Source: Drosophila pseudoobscura
Taxonomy: Eukaryota > Arthropoda > Insecta > Diptera > Drosophilidae
Assembly: GCF_009870125.1 (NCBI RefSeq)
Contig: NC_046679.1
Location: 16,740,001 to 16,804,000 of the forward strand
Direction: 5' to 3'
Length of the DNA: 64,000 bases
Every line of letters begins with the position of its first letter. Position 1 is the first letter of the stretch. A program made the position numbers and the translations under genes. The notes under the pieces were generated by a model. It was not told the origin of the DNA. It did no database searches and saw only the letters and a program-made list of their open reading frames with translations. This document shows, one piece after another, positions 46,725-59,254 of this stretch.

Positions 46725-49704
46725 TACTAAGGGCTTAGATCGCATATAACCAATATTAAAACAACAAAAAGGCCTTAAAATATACTGTATAATATGTGGG
46801 AAATGAAGGACAGTTCTCCAGCCTTGAGCACATATCGAAGTAGATCAGGATCTCGATTACATATACAAATACTCTTAATTGGGTAACAAACGCCACTCCA
46901 TGTGTGCCTAAGAAAATGCATTATGCAAATTCCGTGGATGAAAAGCAGTCAAACAAAGCGAACGGCGTTGATAATTTTAATTGCCAGCCTCACCAGAACC
47001 GAGTCGCGTTTGTCATTTGGCTAAGTGGCTGTATTAAATTACGTTTAATTCATGTACTAAACGGACATCAATACTCGTAAAATGGCGTGTGAATATGTGG
47101 CCTGGCCATTGAGCGAATGAGTGAGTGAGTGCCACTTTAGTTATTTATTGGGTCGGGTCGGGTGGCCACAATGAAATCACTTGGTTTATATTTAAACAAA
47201 TTATGCCATGAATTTCCCTATTCCATTAGCTTTTCCCCCTCCCCCCCTTGGAGGAGCCTCTGAGGTCAGCCGTAGTGTCTCCCCTACTTTTCACACTTCT
47301 GGGGGGAGGGGAAGCCTACCCCTGCTCTGCGTCTACCCCCAACTGTGCCAAATGACAGCCCCTCTCGAATTGATATGATCAACATATTGTGCTGCTGGTT
47401 TTTGCATAATCCCAGCCCCCAATCCCAATTGCATTGCCATTGTTTGTCTTTGGCATGTGCTGTGACAATTTGTCACCAATCGCTGGTGTGTGTGTGTCTG
47501 TGTGTGCCACATGGGGGGGCAGGCACTCGGGCACTGTCATAGAAGTGACTCAAGATTTGTGCCCACTTGTGACATCAATTAAACGCCCCACTGACTTGTC
47601 CAACTAAATATAAACCGAGTGGCTAAGCTCTGACAAGATTGGCACCTAATCCTGTGGGGAACGATTTTTGGTGGCGGCTTTAGGCCTTTCCAAAATTAGC
47701 CGTCTTGGCCTTCCTTGAACTGTCTTTGCCGCGGGAATTAATTAACTTTTTGCACATATATTTATCTATCTTTCGGCATCTTTTTTACTTATGGTTTTTT
47801 TTTTGGTGTCACATAAATAAAATTAAAAGGAACAAAAATCTGTGCAGACACAAAACAAAGAAAGCAGACGCAGAAAAGAAATTGCACGGCAGGAAAGGAA
47901 AAGCAAAATAAAAGATATTTTCTATTCCAGAGTTCATGGCGGGAGGTCAAAGAACCCATCAAGAAATTAAGAATAATCGAGGGAACCGCCACAAATACCG
48001 CAAAAATATACATTTCGATGGAGAGGGGATGGAGTGGGGGCTTTTCATTTGGGTTTCGAGTTTTTCCACTGGCGACACGCAACATAGAAGAGCACATTCC
48101 ATCAGTGCAGATCAGATCAGAGCTTTAAGATCATTCAATCATGACAGCTGTCAGTTTTAATCGACCAAATGTCAATCTGCAACGTGACCGTAGCAGCAAC
48201 AGATTGTGCAGCCAGATTAGATGAATAAGACTCTCCGAGAGTCGCCTCGCACTGGAGGCTAAATTGGTGTAAAATCGCATTTGCATAGCCAAGTCGATGA
48301 CGAAGTCGCGTATCATTCGAATCGAATTAGTCACTTCGGGCAATCGGGCAATCGGGCGGCATTTAGATAAATTACTATGATCGGCTCCTAGCCATATGGT
48401 GTGCAGGCGGCTTAATTAATAACTTGGGGTCTCCGCTCTGGGAGGACGGGGAGGGGGCTTAGTCTCCGATCTATAATTAAATCCCTTACTCAGAGAACAA
48501 CCTGTTGCCCCCACAGGCAGACCATTTTAGGGCATACAGAGCTGGAGAACTGGAGAACTGGAGAACTCGAGAGGAGCCAAGTGGGCGACCCGAACGAGAG
48601 CAGCAACAATTATCAATGAATGATCATTTTATTCATTAACAAGTCGAGTCGTTTGTGCTTTTAAGGCAGCTCTCCGCGTATCTCAGATCTCCTTCATCTT
48701 TCGCTTCCATTCATTTCCATTCCGCGCCTAATGCAAGCCACACTTTGACTCATAATTTACATAGATATAACTTTTACGACTCTATCCATCCATCCATCTA
48801 TAGAGTGTGTCTCTTGGCCAACGCTCAGGCTCTGTATATGGCCAGAGAGCCGCCAAATTTGGCGCACAACTTTGCGTGTGTTCAAGTATTATTATTATTA
48901 TTGTTATTATTATCATCGTTTTGTATAAATTCAGCAGCCCCCACAAAATGTGGCTCCAACAAAGTGGTTACCTTTCCGACGGAGTGTTATTAACGTGGCT
49001 CCAACTCAAGGCTAAAGGATGAATGGAATTTGTTTAATTTGTAAATGACATCATTCTGATGTTTCTTCCCAGAATGAAATCTCTTCTGCCTCTGGCTCTG
49101 CCTCTGCCTCTGCCGCTTGGCTGCCACATTTTGCAACATTTAAATTTTAAATTTAGCTTCTGCACTTTTTCTTGCCTGCTTTTTCCTGCACTTGAGAGAT
49201 GGTACGGAATCGAAACGAAGAACCACTCGAGCGTCCATAAAGTTGTCATATTTTATGCACCACGACTTTTATTTTTTTGGCAAGGGTTCTGGGTCTTGCT
49301 GCCCCGAAGGCAAGTAGGGCATCAAATACATATATACAAGGTGGGGGTGTGGGGGGGGTGCCATAAATGGTTACATATGCGTGGGCTGAACATTTTTCAA
49401 GTGCCTTTTTGCTTTGATTTTGGCTTGGAATTTAACATGAATTGGAATATGAATCTTTATCAAAACGGTTGAGAAAAACAACGAATATATTTTATACAAT
49501 TTCAACTACTATTTTTGCTAGTTCAGATGGTATTTAATTGGTAAACCTCTCTGTATTATTTCCTGTATTAATTTTTGTCTCATTTCATAATAGCTTTGTT
49601 TTTCCTCCTTAAGTATTTGTGAAATTATTCTCAGTGTACACTCGTTTCATCTGGGCTTTGATCGCCGTTACTTTGCTGCTATTCTGATTATTTACCGCTT
49701 CGTT

Positions 49705-49950
49705 TTTGCAGCAGAGAGAGAGAGAGACACGCTCAGAGAGGATTGCACGAGCGAGGAGATAACAAAAGCTGTCGTCGAGCTTGGTCCTTGGTGTTGCTGA
49801 GTGCGAGTGGGAGAGTGAGAGAGTGAGAGAGTTGTATGCTGCTGAGAGAGCACCTACGCACTGGGAGAGCCCCGCTCAGAGAGGATCATATGACCGATGC
49901 GATAACAGCGGCTGAGGGCTGAGTGCAAGTGAGAGGGAACATCTCTGCCG
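49705..49950. promoter_or_regulatory. GAGA-rich island
   Basis: Dense GAGAG clusters (GAGAGAGAGAGACAC, GAGAGTGAGAGAGTGAGAGAG, CTGAGAGAGCACC) resemble GAGA-factor (Trl) target regions found in fly promoters, enhancers and Polycomb response elements. There is no clear initiator or exon. An enhancer or alternative promoter within the how intron is possible. Confidence 0.35.
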
Positions 49951-50815
49951 ATTTTGGGCAGAGAGAAAAGAAAAAGAGCAGAAAAGCAGAAAAGAATGAA
50001 TGCAAGTTTAATCAGGAATCTTTCCCCCTCCCCCATTCACAGTGTTCCCATTCCATTCAGACAGCCTCTCGCTCACACCAAATACCCCGCACCCCGTATC
50101 CCGCACCAAATCGAATGTCTCATAAGATATGCGCCAGACAGCGCAGAGCGACACCTTAAACCAAATTAAAACTGAGCTTAGCTCAACAGCTTAACACGAG
50201 AGATCGCATCGGATCGCTTCGGATCGCATCGCATCGCATGGGGGGCTCTGATTGATTGTTTTTTTGTTTTGCTGGGACAACAATTTGCATTGGCTCACGA
50301 TTTCATGGCTAGCGGCGGGGGCAAGTGCGGGGGGGAGGCGGGCCCAAAGGCGTGGTGTGGCTGTGGCTGTGGCTAAATGCGACACATATCTAAGTATCTG
50401 CCAGCTAATTTATGAATGCAAAACCATTCATACGAGTACTCGTACCACACGATATTCGAGCGTGGGTGTCTGTCAGCCCGGGCAAACAAAGTCAAATGAG
50501 ATCTCGGTCTGGTCTGAGTGCCCGTGTGTGTGTGGGTTTCGACCTGGCTGTGACTCTGCCTTAACCAATTGTCAACCGAAAATGGCCAAGAAACGTTTAA
50601 GGTTCAGGTTGATTGCTGCACCAAAGCGCCCCCCCCCCCGCAGGTCCCCCGGTTGCGGATTTTTGGTTTTGAACTTCATTGGCCTTGGAAATATTTGCAA
50701 TTCGGCAGTGTATTTGTTTGTACAGTCAAAAATCAAAACCAAAACCAAAACGCCACAACAACAACAACAACGAGGGGGAACGTTGTGAGTTGCTGCGGAC
50801 ACCGCAACTCTACGG

Positions 50816-51900
50816 TTATACCCGATACTAAGTCAGTATGGCTCTCCTCCGGCAGACGCCGCTAATATTTAACGACACGACAAAGAGTGCGTGCGAGAGA
50901 GACAGAAAATCAGTTTGAGCGTGACGTCGGGCGCTGCGTAGCCACTGCAAATTGATTTGTTCCTTTTGGCTATAAAAATGATCTGATCTGATCCAGATTC
51001 AGCAATCTAATAGATATGGTCATTATCTATGATTCTGCGTTTTTAGTTTTCTCGAATGTGCAATATTGTGGATGCAACAGATTTTCGTCCTTTGTGGGGG
51101 CGGATGGGGGTATGGCGAAATTCTGAGATATACGTTTTATAGTGACACTTTAAAGGAGTGTGTGTACCAAATTTGGTTACTCTAGCCTTAATAGTCTCTG
51201 AGATTTGTGGTTGCCTCAGATTTTCGTCCTTTGCGGGGGCGGAAGGGGGTGTGGCGAAATTTGGACATGAAACGGTCAAGGTCCGATATCACAGGAGTGT
51301 GGATACCAAATTTGGTTGCTCTGGCTCTTATAGGTTCTGAGATCCTTGAACTCATATTTTGCAATTGGCAAAACCGACCATGAATGCTGTGTGTTAGAGT
51401 GAGACAGAGCGAGAAAGAGTGAAATTGTTTTCGTGATTCTGGCTGTAAAATTTATACGATCTGGTTCAGATTTTGCACTCTAGAAGATATAGTCATCTTC
51501 TACGATTCTGCGTTTTTAGTTTTCTCGTATCTTTAAAATTGTGCATGCCACAGATTTTCGCCCTTTGTGGGGGCGGAAGTGGGCGGGGCAAAGCTTTGAA
51601 ATATTTTTGGAGCAGTGACATATCACAGAAGTCTGGATCCAAAACATCGTTGCTCTAGCTCTTATAGTCTTTGAGCATTAGGCGCTGAAGGGGACGGACA
51701 GACGGACAGACGGACGGACGGACAGACGGACAGACGGACGGACGGACAGACAGACAGGGCTCAATCGACTCGGCTATTGATGCTGATCAAGAATATATAT
51801 ACTTTATAGGGTCGGAAACGATTCCTTCTGGACGTTACACACATCCATTTTCACCACAAATCTAATATACCCCAATACTCATTTTGAGTATCGGGTATAA
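50816..51900 (-). mobile_element. DINE-1/INE-1-like element, complete with ends
   Basis: Perfect 14-bp inverted ends, TTATACCCGATACT at 50816-50829 and its complement at 51887-51900. The right end also contains ATACTCA-TTTT-TGAGTAT. Inside are a GACA/GACGG microsatellite (51698-51755), then GATCAAGAATATATATACTT and GGTCGGAAACG blocks that I recognise from DINE-1/INE-1 (Helitron-related, non-autonomous, no coding capacity). The element reads 5' to 3' on the minus strand, the same strand as how. The CAGATTTTCG(T/C)CC block occurs three times (51078, 51217, 51551), showing internal duplication. No target duplication is obvious, which fits the family. Confidence 0.75.
51698..51755. repeat. GACA/GACG tetranucleotide microsatellite inside the DINE-1-like element
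   Basis: About fourteen units of GACA or GACG, the variable microsatellite typical of the central part of this family. Confidence 0.85.
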
Positions 51901-52925
51901 AAACAGAAGGTTTATTGTGCGTTCAAGTAATTTCATTATTCGGTTTTATTTCTCTCCTTTTTTTTTGTGAAGCTTTTTAGCATATTTTGTGCACATCTCC
52001 TTAGTGGTGGACAGTGCGTTTCGAAGCTATAAGGCAATCAGAACCAAACACAAATCAGTGCTTTCTGCTCTCGCTCTCTCCCTCACTTTCGAGAGCCATC
52101 GACGCCCCTCTCTCGGCATGGAATTCGGAGAGCGTAAAGCCAGCCAATGCTGCCTAGCCTTAGGCTTTATAACTCCCTCTATTTCGGGTCTTATTACTCA
52201 GTAAAATAGTCCCCGAAAAAAAAGCGCCTTGCGGGAGTGTAATTTCATCAAGGTTGCCCCTTGGGCGAAAGCGCCCTACCGTTCTAAAACGCACTGTAGC
52301 TGTGTGTGGTGGTGTTTCGCAACACTGCAAAAATAAACATTTCTTTATTTTGCTTTCAATCCGTTTTGGGTTTGTTTTTTTATTGTTCTTATTATGGTGT
52401 TGTGTTTTTCTTATTATTTTCAGTATTTTAATTAATGGTTATTTCAGTTATTTCCATAGCAGTGACAGAAACGACAGTTTTTTATGCATTTTTATAAATA
52501 AATTCCAACAATCATAAAGCTGTCAGTGGCATGTCGGTTCACACGCTCGATTCGTGGCTGATTTTTCCAAGATTTCTATTATATTCAAGCAAAATCTTAT
52601 TTCTGAACAGACAAAATGCCATAAATATTAAATAAAATATATTTTTTTTGTATCCCCATACATGTATTTTATAATTAAAATTGCACATGCAGGCTACACT
52701 TTTGTTGCTGAAAGTTGTAGCACAGGGGAAGGAAAATTTAATTTCTGGCAAACAATATCCGCAGAGAAACAAAGTCAAACAAAAAAACAAAAAGGAAACA
52801 CAATAAAAGTTTGCGTAAAAACAAAACAATGACCATAACCGAAAAAAGGAAGGAAAAGCAATAATAATGAAAAACAAAATTACAATAATAAAAAAAGACT
52901 GAAAGATACCCATTACAAGGAATGT

Positions 52926-53398
52926 ATAACAGTTTTATATATGGATAACATTTGATTAACAATTGTCGGTATACAAGCTATATAACAGTTTTATATCAGA
53001 TTTATAACAGCGTATAAAAGTTAAAGAACATTGAAAAGCTGCTAGTTTTCTGTATAACGGTTTCATTTTCGCTGTAGAAACAGTTTTAAACCCTTGAAAC
53101 TTTTAAATAAAGTTTGTATAACAGTTGTATGTATAACAGTTGCATGTATAACAGTTGCATGTATAACAGTTGCATGTATACAAGTTTTTACTATATGCTG
53201 TAGAGCAGTTGTACGTATAACCGTTTTTAATATATTTTCTAGAACAGTTGTATAACAGTTTTAAATATATGTATGTTGTAAAACAGTTGCACAGCATATA
53301 GAAAATAGTTATTGAACAATCGATTAATATAATTTTTGATGACAGCTGTATACAAATAATATAACAGTTTTATCTCATGAAATGTGTATAACAGTTGC
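52926..53398. repeat. AACAGTT array with 15-bp tandem core
   Basis: AACAGTT starts at 52928, 52984, 53120, 53135, 53150, 53165, 53243, 53254, 53282, 53363 and 53390. The four central copies are a strict tandem repeat of GTATAACAGTTGCAT with a 15-bp period. The outer copies keep the TATAACAGTT core with varied spacing. AACNGTT and CAACTG resemble Myb-type sites. The cysteine-rich frame on the minus strand here is only a by-product of the repeat. Confidence 0.8.
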
Positions 53399-54869
53399 TG
53401 AAACGTTTCCTCATAAATGATCAACATTCAACAATCACCGCCCGAAATTTGTATCCCCCAAATGGAAACCCAATATGCCCTTGTACGCCCCAAGAATACA
53501 GGGTACAAAAATAGGTCATGCCAAGCCAAAAGGGCGACCGAGGCGGCTGAAGAGCAGCAACAGGGGAAAGAGCGATAGAGGGAGAGAGAGCGAGAGAGTA
53601 CGCCTTGTCCTTGAATGTGGGGTAAAATCAGAAACCGAGCGACGACAGAGTAACGGAAATACCATTATTGAGGGTACAGTCTACACTGGACAAAGTGCGA
53701 AGAAATGCTCCTCTGTTCTCATTTCTGGTAAGCGGGGTATTGCCCAGGCTCATATTTACTAGATTAACTAACTAAGTTCTTTAAATTTAAACCAGGGAGA
53801 CTGTCCATTCAATGTTCTTACTTGCATGCTACTACTCAAGGTCAAAAACAGCTGACTTTCAAGAGCTCTAAAAGGTGTTGCAAAATGTCTCCGCAAGTGT
53901 TGTCAAATGTTGGTTAATGATTTTGTTCCGGGTAAAACTTTCCTGGAATTGAGCCCAAGATAACGACGCATTTATGTTAACCTTGAAATGCGAAAGATAA
54001 ATATTTACTCAATCGTTTCCATGCAAAATAAAATCCTTTACATGGTCTTGTTAGCTTGCGAAATTTATCCAATAAATTCTTGCAATTTTAAATCAAATTT
54101 TTTGCACAATTTGTTGTTTTATTTCCCATATTCCGGTGAGGATCGGTTCGATTCGATTCGGTTCGGTTCCCATCTGCTTTGTTTACTATGTGTGTGCAGT
54201 GAAATATTGGGAATGCTTTTGCAATCGACAGGAAAACAAAAGAGCGGCGAAAAGCTGGAGCCAACCAAATCACGGATACGAGACGTTGCCCGAAAAGAAT
54301 AAATCTGCACCTGGTCCGGGGTTCGGGCCCCAGACAGCGGATAAACACTTGAACAAACACAACGCGCTCCAGAGAAATGATAAAACGCACATTAAGGCTA
54401 ACAATAACACGGAATAATTGTACAAATTGTTAGTTAAATAAACCCCGAATTTTCCCAATTTGCATGTCGATTTTTTTTCCACTATTTTTCTTGGGTCTGT
54501 GGCACAAGCCATCGATAGAATAAACACTTCCCCGTAACATGCTCTATTTCTGGGTTGTACCGAATGCCAAAATCTGACTTGAATGTATCTATAAATATAT
54601 GTACGTGCATATTTGTTTAAGGCAATCAAATGGTAATAATTTGTTTAACCAAATAGTGTGTTGGTATTTTGATAGGTTTTATTTATTTTAGAGACGGAGA
54701 ACGTTGATGATGTAACAACGATGTCTATTATTAGCTTCTTGGATAACCTTTTGTTAGTCATAAATAAGATGGAAAGAATAGCTTTCGCTACCCCTGCACA
54801 TCATAGATCATTCCTATAGTTGGATAATAAAGTCATCTGATTTTTATATTCAGTTAAGGCATGACAAAA

Positions 54870-55028
54870 CGATATATCGATTTATTATCGAAGGGCATAC
54901 CTTATGGATATCGATAAATTATCTATAACACATCCGTCAAATAGTTAAATTATCAACATATTTAATCGATCTCTTATGTATCGTGTGTATCGATCGATAA
55001 AAATTATCAATATCTTTTTCTGATAAAT
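54870..55028. repeat. Third ATCGAT-rich array
   Basis: Multiple TATCGAT, ATCGATAA and TTATC(A/G)A words in about 160 bp, including GGATATCGATAAATTATC and GTATCGATCGATAA. It is more decayed than the 44.6-kb array but uses the same words at roughly 20-bp steps. Confidence 0.6.
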
Positions 55029-56760
55029 CGGAGCACTTTTAGCAGGAAATCAACCTACCAGAGAGTGTGCCCAAGTGGAACCGTAGCAATATACATTCAT
55101 AGAACGCCATGTCTTAAATTTGTATATATTTTATGGTCTCGAAATGCCTTTCTTGCCGGCGATACAAACATCTGTTCCAAAATCATATTACCCCCCAAGG
55201 GGCATTAAAATCAGGAGATGGAAGATTGAAGGCGGGAAAGAGCACCGCAACACATTCAAATTTTTGATTTAATTAAATCTGTGAATAATTTGCAGTACAT
55301 TTGGATATTTTGGGATTTGGGGTTAAACGGCCGTATCAATCGTCGGTGTTAATAAATATATTAAATGTAATGTCAATAAAAATTAAAACGAGATTAAATT
55401 GCTGTTACCAAATCATGTTCTGGCCACACTCTCGAACCAGTCCGCCAGGCATTGGGCAAATAAATCGTTGCGATTAAAATCTCACACAGCATTTACTTGG
55501 TCAAACGTGCAAAAATGTTCGAATAAAGCAAATTCGTGACTAATTTTCGACTTCGTAATGCCCCCGAAATATATGTTCTCACACACACACACAATCATTT
55601 TATTAGCCATCGCATTGAGTGGCTGTTGCCGTTTAATTACGTGGCAACAAAGAAATATTAAAAAGAAATGGGAGGCGGAATTTTAATGGACACTCAATGT
55701 GACGGTGGTACCCCTAATTGTGCCTCTGTCGACGCTGCTGGCCGGCCTCTAGTGGCCATTAATACGGCTCATCATCGCCATTGCCATCATCCATCCATCC
55801 ATCCGTCTAAGGGCATTAAAGCTAATGCCAACACCCACAGTCGTCTTTCAAAGGAGAATTCTACATGTGACTAAAGGAAATATAGAAATACATACACCAG
55901 TGGGTGTTGCGACTAGGGGATACCTATTGAGGCACATAAATGATGGGTAATCCCATATGGGAACGATAAGGGAATCTCATCTCTCATCATAATGCCATTA
56001 AAGAGAATGGAATATTAGATCGACTTATCTTGAAAATCATAGATTTAAGATCTTCCCTTCGGCCTGTCACAGACCCAAGGACTAATCCAGCACACTCTCA
56101 AGCACTCCACTAATGCTGGGCACACAGAAGAAAACTGTGGCCTAAAAAAAACAATGCAGAATTGGCCAACAAGAGGCTTTTCACATGTCACAGGGGCCAC
56201 GCACCGGAGACGCCCAGAGAGGGAGAATGGATGACGTCCCACATCTGGAAGCCCCTTCTGTGTGCCACATTTTGGACGAGCATTAAGTCTCGTCGGTCGT
56301 CACGGCAGAATGCCTGCGACGGAGGGAGGGGTGGGGGTAGTGGTAGCATTTCCCCTGGAGCGAAAGATGAGGTGTTGTTGCCTGAATCCGAAAGGAAGTG
56401 AAATGTTAAATTTGAACTTTCAGTTTTTTCCACAGACAATGGAAATGTGGAAAGTTGTTTGTCAGCGCAGAGCACACGCAGCAGCACTTAAGTCAAACAA
56501 CAGCAACATTATGCACACACACAGACGCACACACACACACACAGACACACAGAAGGACAAACGCAAGACAGACAGAAATTATGTGTGTTTTCCGCTGCGG
56601 GTGTGGGCTTGGGTGTGGGTGTGGGTGTGGGTGAGGCTTTATCGGGGTAGCCCCCCAGATTACAACAAATTTTCCCATGCACTTGGAAAACAAAACAAAA
56701 ATGAAAGAAAATACTTGTGGGAGGCAGGCGGCAGCAGCAGAGCTTAAGCATTAAGCAGGG

Positions 56761-56783
56761 CCCCCCCCCCCCCCCCCCCCCCC
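56761..56783. repeat. C23 homopolymer (G23 in how RNA)
   Basis: Twenty-three consecutive C, then G and five C. On the transcribed (minus) strand this is an unbroken G-run. Its exact length in an assembly may be unreliable. Confidence 0.85.
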
Positions 56784-57177
56784 GCCCCCAAATCGCTTAA
56801 GAGCATCAAGGGCGTCCCAATGGAAGTGGGCGTGCCGTGGCGTCGACGGCAGCAGCAGCCCCACATCAACGGCATTAAATAGGTGTCGAAACATTAGCCA
56901 CCAATCAATCGAATAAACGAGGCAAAATGTTGTTGGCGCAGCGCACACACCCTTGAAATCTATTGTTTTAATATCTATTTTGATTGATATTTTGATACAC
57001 AATTATTTAGGTAATTTGATAATTTGAGTTTTGAACAGTAGGAAGTAGGAAATATAATACACATAAATGCATTTTCAAAGGGTATTTTATAGCCGAAAAG
57101 ACACAGGAACTACATACGCAGCAAAGTAGGGTACGGTACGGCACCGTTCGCTTTTCTTTAAGCTTCTGTTTTAGCTG

Positions 57178-57500
57178 CGAGCGAGCGAGAGAGAGAGAGG
57201 GTCACCTCAGACGAGTAAAGCTCATTGTTGTTGTTGCTGGTAGGAATTGAAAGAGTGCTGAATGCATGCCAGTGCGTGCGAGAAGGAGCAAATGCGCGCA
57301 AATGTGAGCAAATCCCGTTTGCCGACAGCAACAAAGTGCAGCTCTTCCTATGCTCGCATTGTTGTTCTTGTTGCTGAGAGAGCAGTGGAAGGAGTGAAGC
57401 AATTAAGAGAGCCTCTAGTGGCGTGAGAGAGAAGCAAAGCTCGTAGATGAAATCGCAGATCAAGCGATAAGAGAATTGCGTCTCGAGTCGAAAGCCAACA
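57178..57500. promoter_or_regulatory. Second GAGA-rich island
   Basis: GCGAGCGAGAGAGAGAGAGG and further GAGAGAG, GTGAGAGAGAAG and GATAAGAGAATTG motifs across about 300 bp. It resembles the island at 49.7 kb and is plausibly a GAGA-factor-bound regulatory region in the how intron. No exon is recognised. Confidence 0.35.
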
Positions 57501-58562
57501 AAACTGCAAAAAGCTCTCTTATAGGAGAGAAATATCCTCCCTTTGGTATATTTCTGATATTTCAATTACTTTCAAATACATTTCGAATTTCTAATGAATT
57601 TGTTAACTGATTCACAATGCCAGAACTGAGTCATGGGACGAATAAACATTTTCACAGCTGTCCGGCACAGCACGGCACTCATTAAATGTGGGGATACCCC
57701 CCGATCCAATAGCACCAGCTCCATCCACACTTTCCGTGAGAGCCGAAGGCAAACAGTTATGCGGCCTGGCTGCAACGCGCCAACAAACAAAACAAAAACA
57801 AACACGTTTCGAAAATTGCTCACCAAAAAGCGAAAAAATACCCAATTGCAGTTGCAACTTGTCGTTGCCAAAAAACGTTGCAAATATCGTCTGGCAGTTG
57901 CTGTTTTCTGCAGTCGGTCGATGGTCGATGTCCAAGCCACCAAAAGCCAGAGCCAAAGCCACTAACCGCTAATCAATCAGTTCCCATGAGCACAGTTTTC
58001 AGCAAAATGCCCCCGCAAAACGGGTATAGTACAGCCCAGAAGAGGCCAGAGGCCTGGCCTAGGGAAAAACGAACCCAAAAACGATCCAAATAAATACGCA
58101 ATCAATGCGTAAATTGCTTGCAAAATAAATGATTAAAGGAAAATGCCAGTTAAACCGCATTCAACTGTAATGAGTCGAGAATTTTCGGCTTCTTTCATTG
58201 AAAGACCTCCTCAATCATTGGTATCGATCATAGCTAATAATTTGATCCTGTGAAGGGATTAAAGGAATATTATATATAAATACATATGGAAGCCCTGGTA
58301 CGCAGACTACGTTTACGTGTGACTGGCAAAACAGCTGTTCCTTGTCTTCAGGGATAAATATAACGATAAATTATCGATAACATGGAGAAAAACTTCGTAT
58401 CGCTCGGTTGGAATGATCTCTGTGACATGTGAGGCCCCAACGAATGTATCCTTTTCCCTATGGAAGGTTTTTACAGCGAATCCATGGCGCATCAGTGGAC
58501 AAAAGCTCTGATGAAGAGCTAATGAAAATGTCGTTTAAACCAAAATCGATACCCTTTTGCCT

Positions 58563-58578
58563 CCCCCCCCCCCCCCCC
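58563..58578. repeat. C16 homopolymer (G16 in how RNA)
   Basis: Sixteen consecutive C on plus, about 690 bp downstream of the recursive splice site in the how sense. Confidence 0.85.
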
Positions 58579-58935
58579 TCCACTCGTAGCCGTAGCACAC
58601 TTTTTGCCAATTAAAAGTGTGCTCCTCTTCCCATTCAAAGCAGATCTGAGGCCAAAGCAGGAAGCCGCACCCAGAAAAGAAAATTAATTAAGAGTAACGA
58701 AACATTCGGGTGGCTTCCCGTTCCCTTCAGCAGGGTTCAGCTTCTCTTTTGAATAGAATGCCAAACCTTTGAGTGCATAAATTTCATAGCCGAGCGACCG
58801 GCGACCGGCGACTGCCGAGAGATGAATGACAATTTAGTCATTTCCTAGAGATAAAAAAAAACACACACAGTAGTCGGTAGAAACACGCGCGCGCCCATTT
58901 TTATAAAGCAATTAACCGAAGCTGATTTTATGGCC

Positions 58936-58984
58936 ACCCCATCCCCATCCCCGGCCCCATCCCCAGCCCCATCCCCAGCCCCAT
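58936..58984. repeat. CCCCAT/CCCCAGCC repeat, GGGG blocks in how RNA
   Basis: Eight CCCC blocks separated by one or two bases (AT, GG or AG). In the how RNA this gives regularly spaced GGGG runs that meet the classical intramolecular G-quadruplex pattern twice over. Confidence 0.85.
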
Positions 58985-59150
58985 AAAACCCAGCTTAAAA
59001 GCAACAAAATATCACAAATGACGATGGTTCTCCCTCTTCCCTGCCCTGCCCTGGCGATTGCAATGGCTGCTTAAGCCAATTAAAAGTTAACAATTTATAG
59101 TATAGCTAATAGACGATCTGTGTACTCGGCCAATCAGGTTAGCCGCCTCT

Positions 59151-59166
59151 CCCCCCCCCCCCCCCC
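59151..59166. repeat. C16 homopolymer (G16 in how RNA)
   Basis: Sixteen consecutive C on plus. In the how RNA this G-run lies about 96-111 nt downstream of the recursive splice site. Confidence 0.85.
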
Positions 59167-59254
59167 ACCCGTCCATAGCGACGGCATTTTGTTGCCTGCT
59201 GCCACCGTGGGGGCCGTGCAGTATCTTTATCGCTTTTGGGTCCGTGATAAGAAA

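Noticed and set aside
50252..50788. 178-residue open frame on plus
   Set aside because: Made of GT-rich and C-run sequence in the how intron; no domain, and the ending is a CAA repeat.
53103..53297. Cysteine/tyrosine-repeat open frame on minus
   Set aside because: Produced by the 15-bp tandem repeat, whose length is a multiple of three; not a gene.
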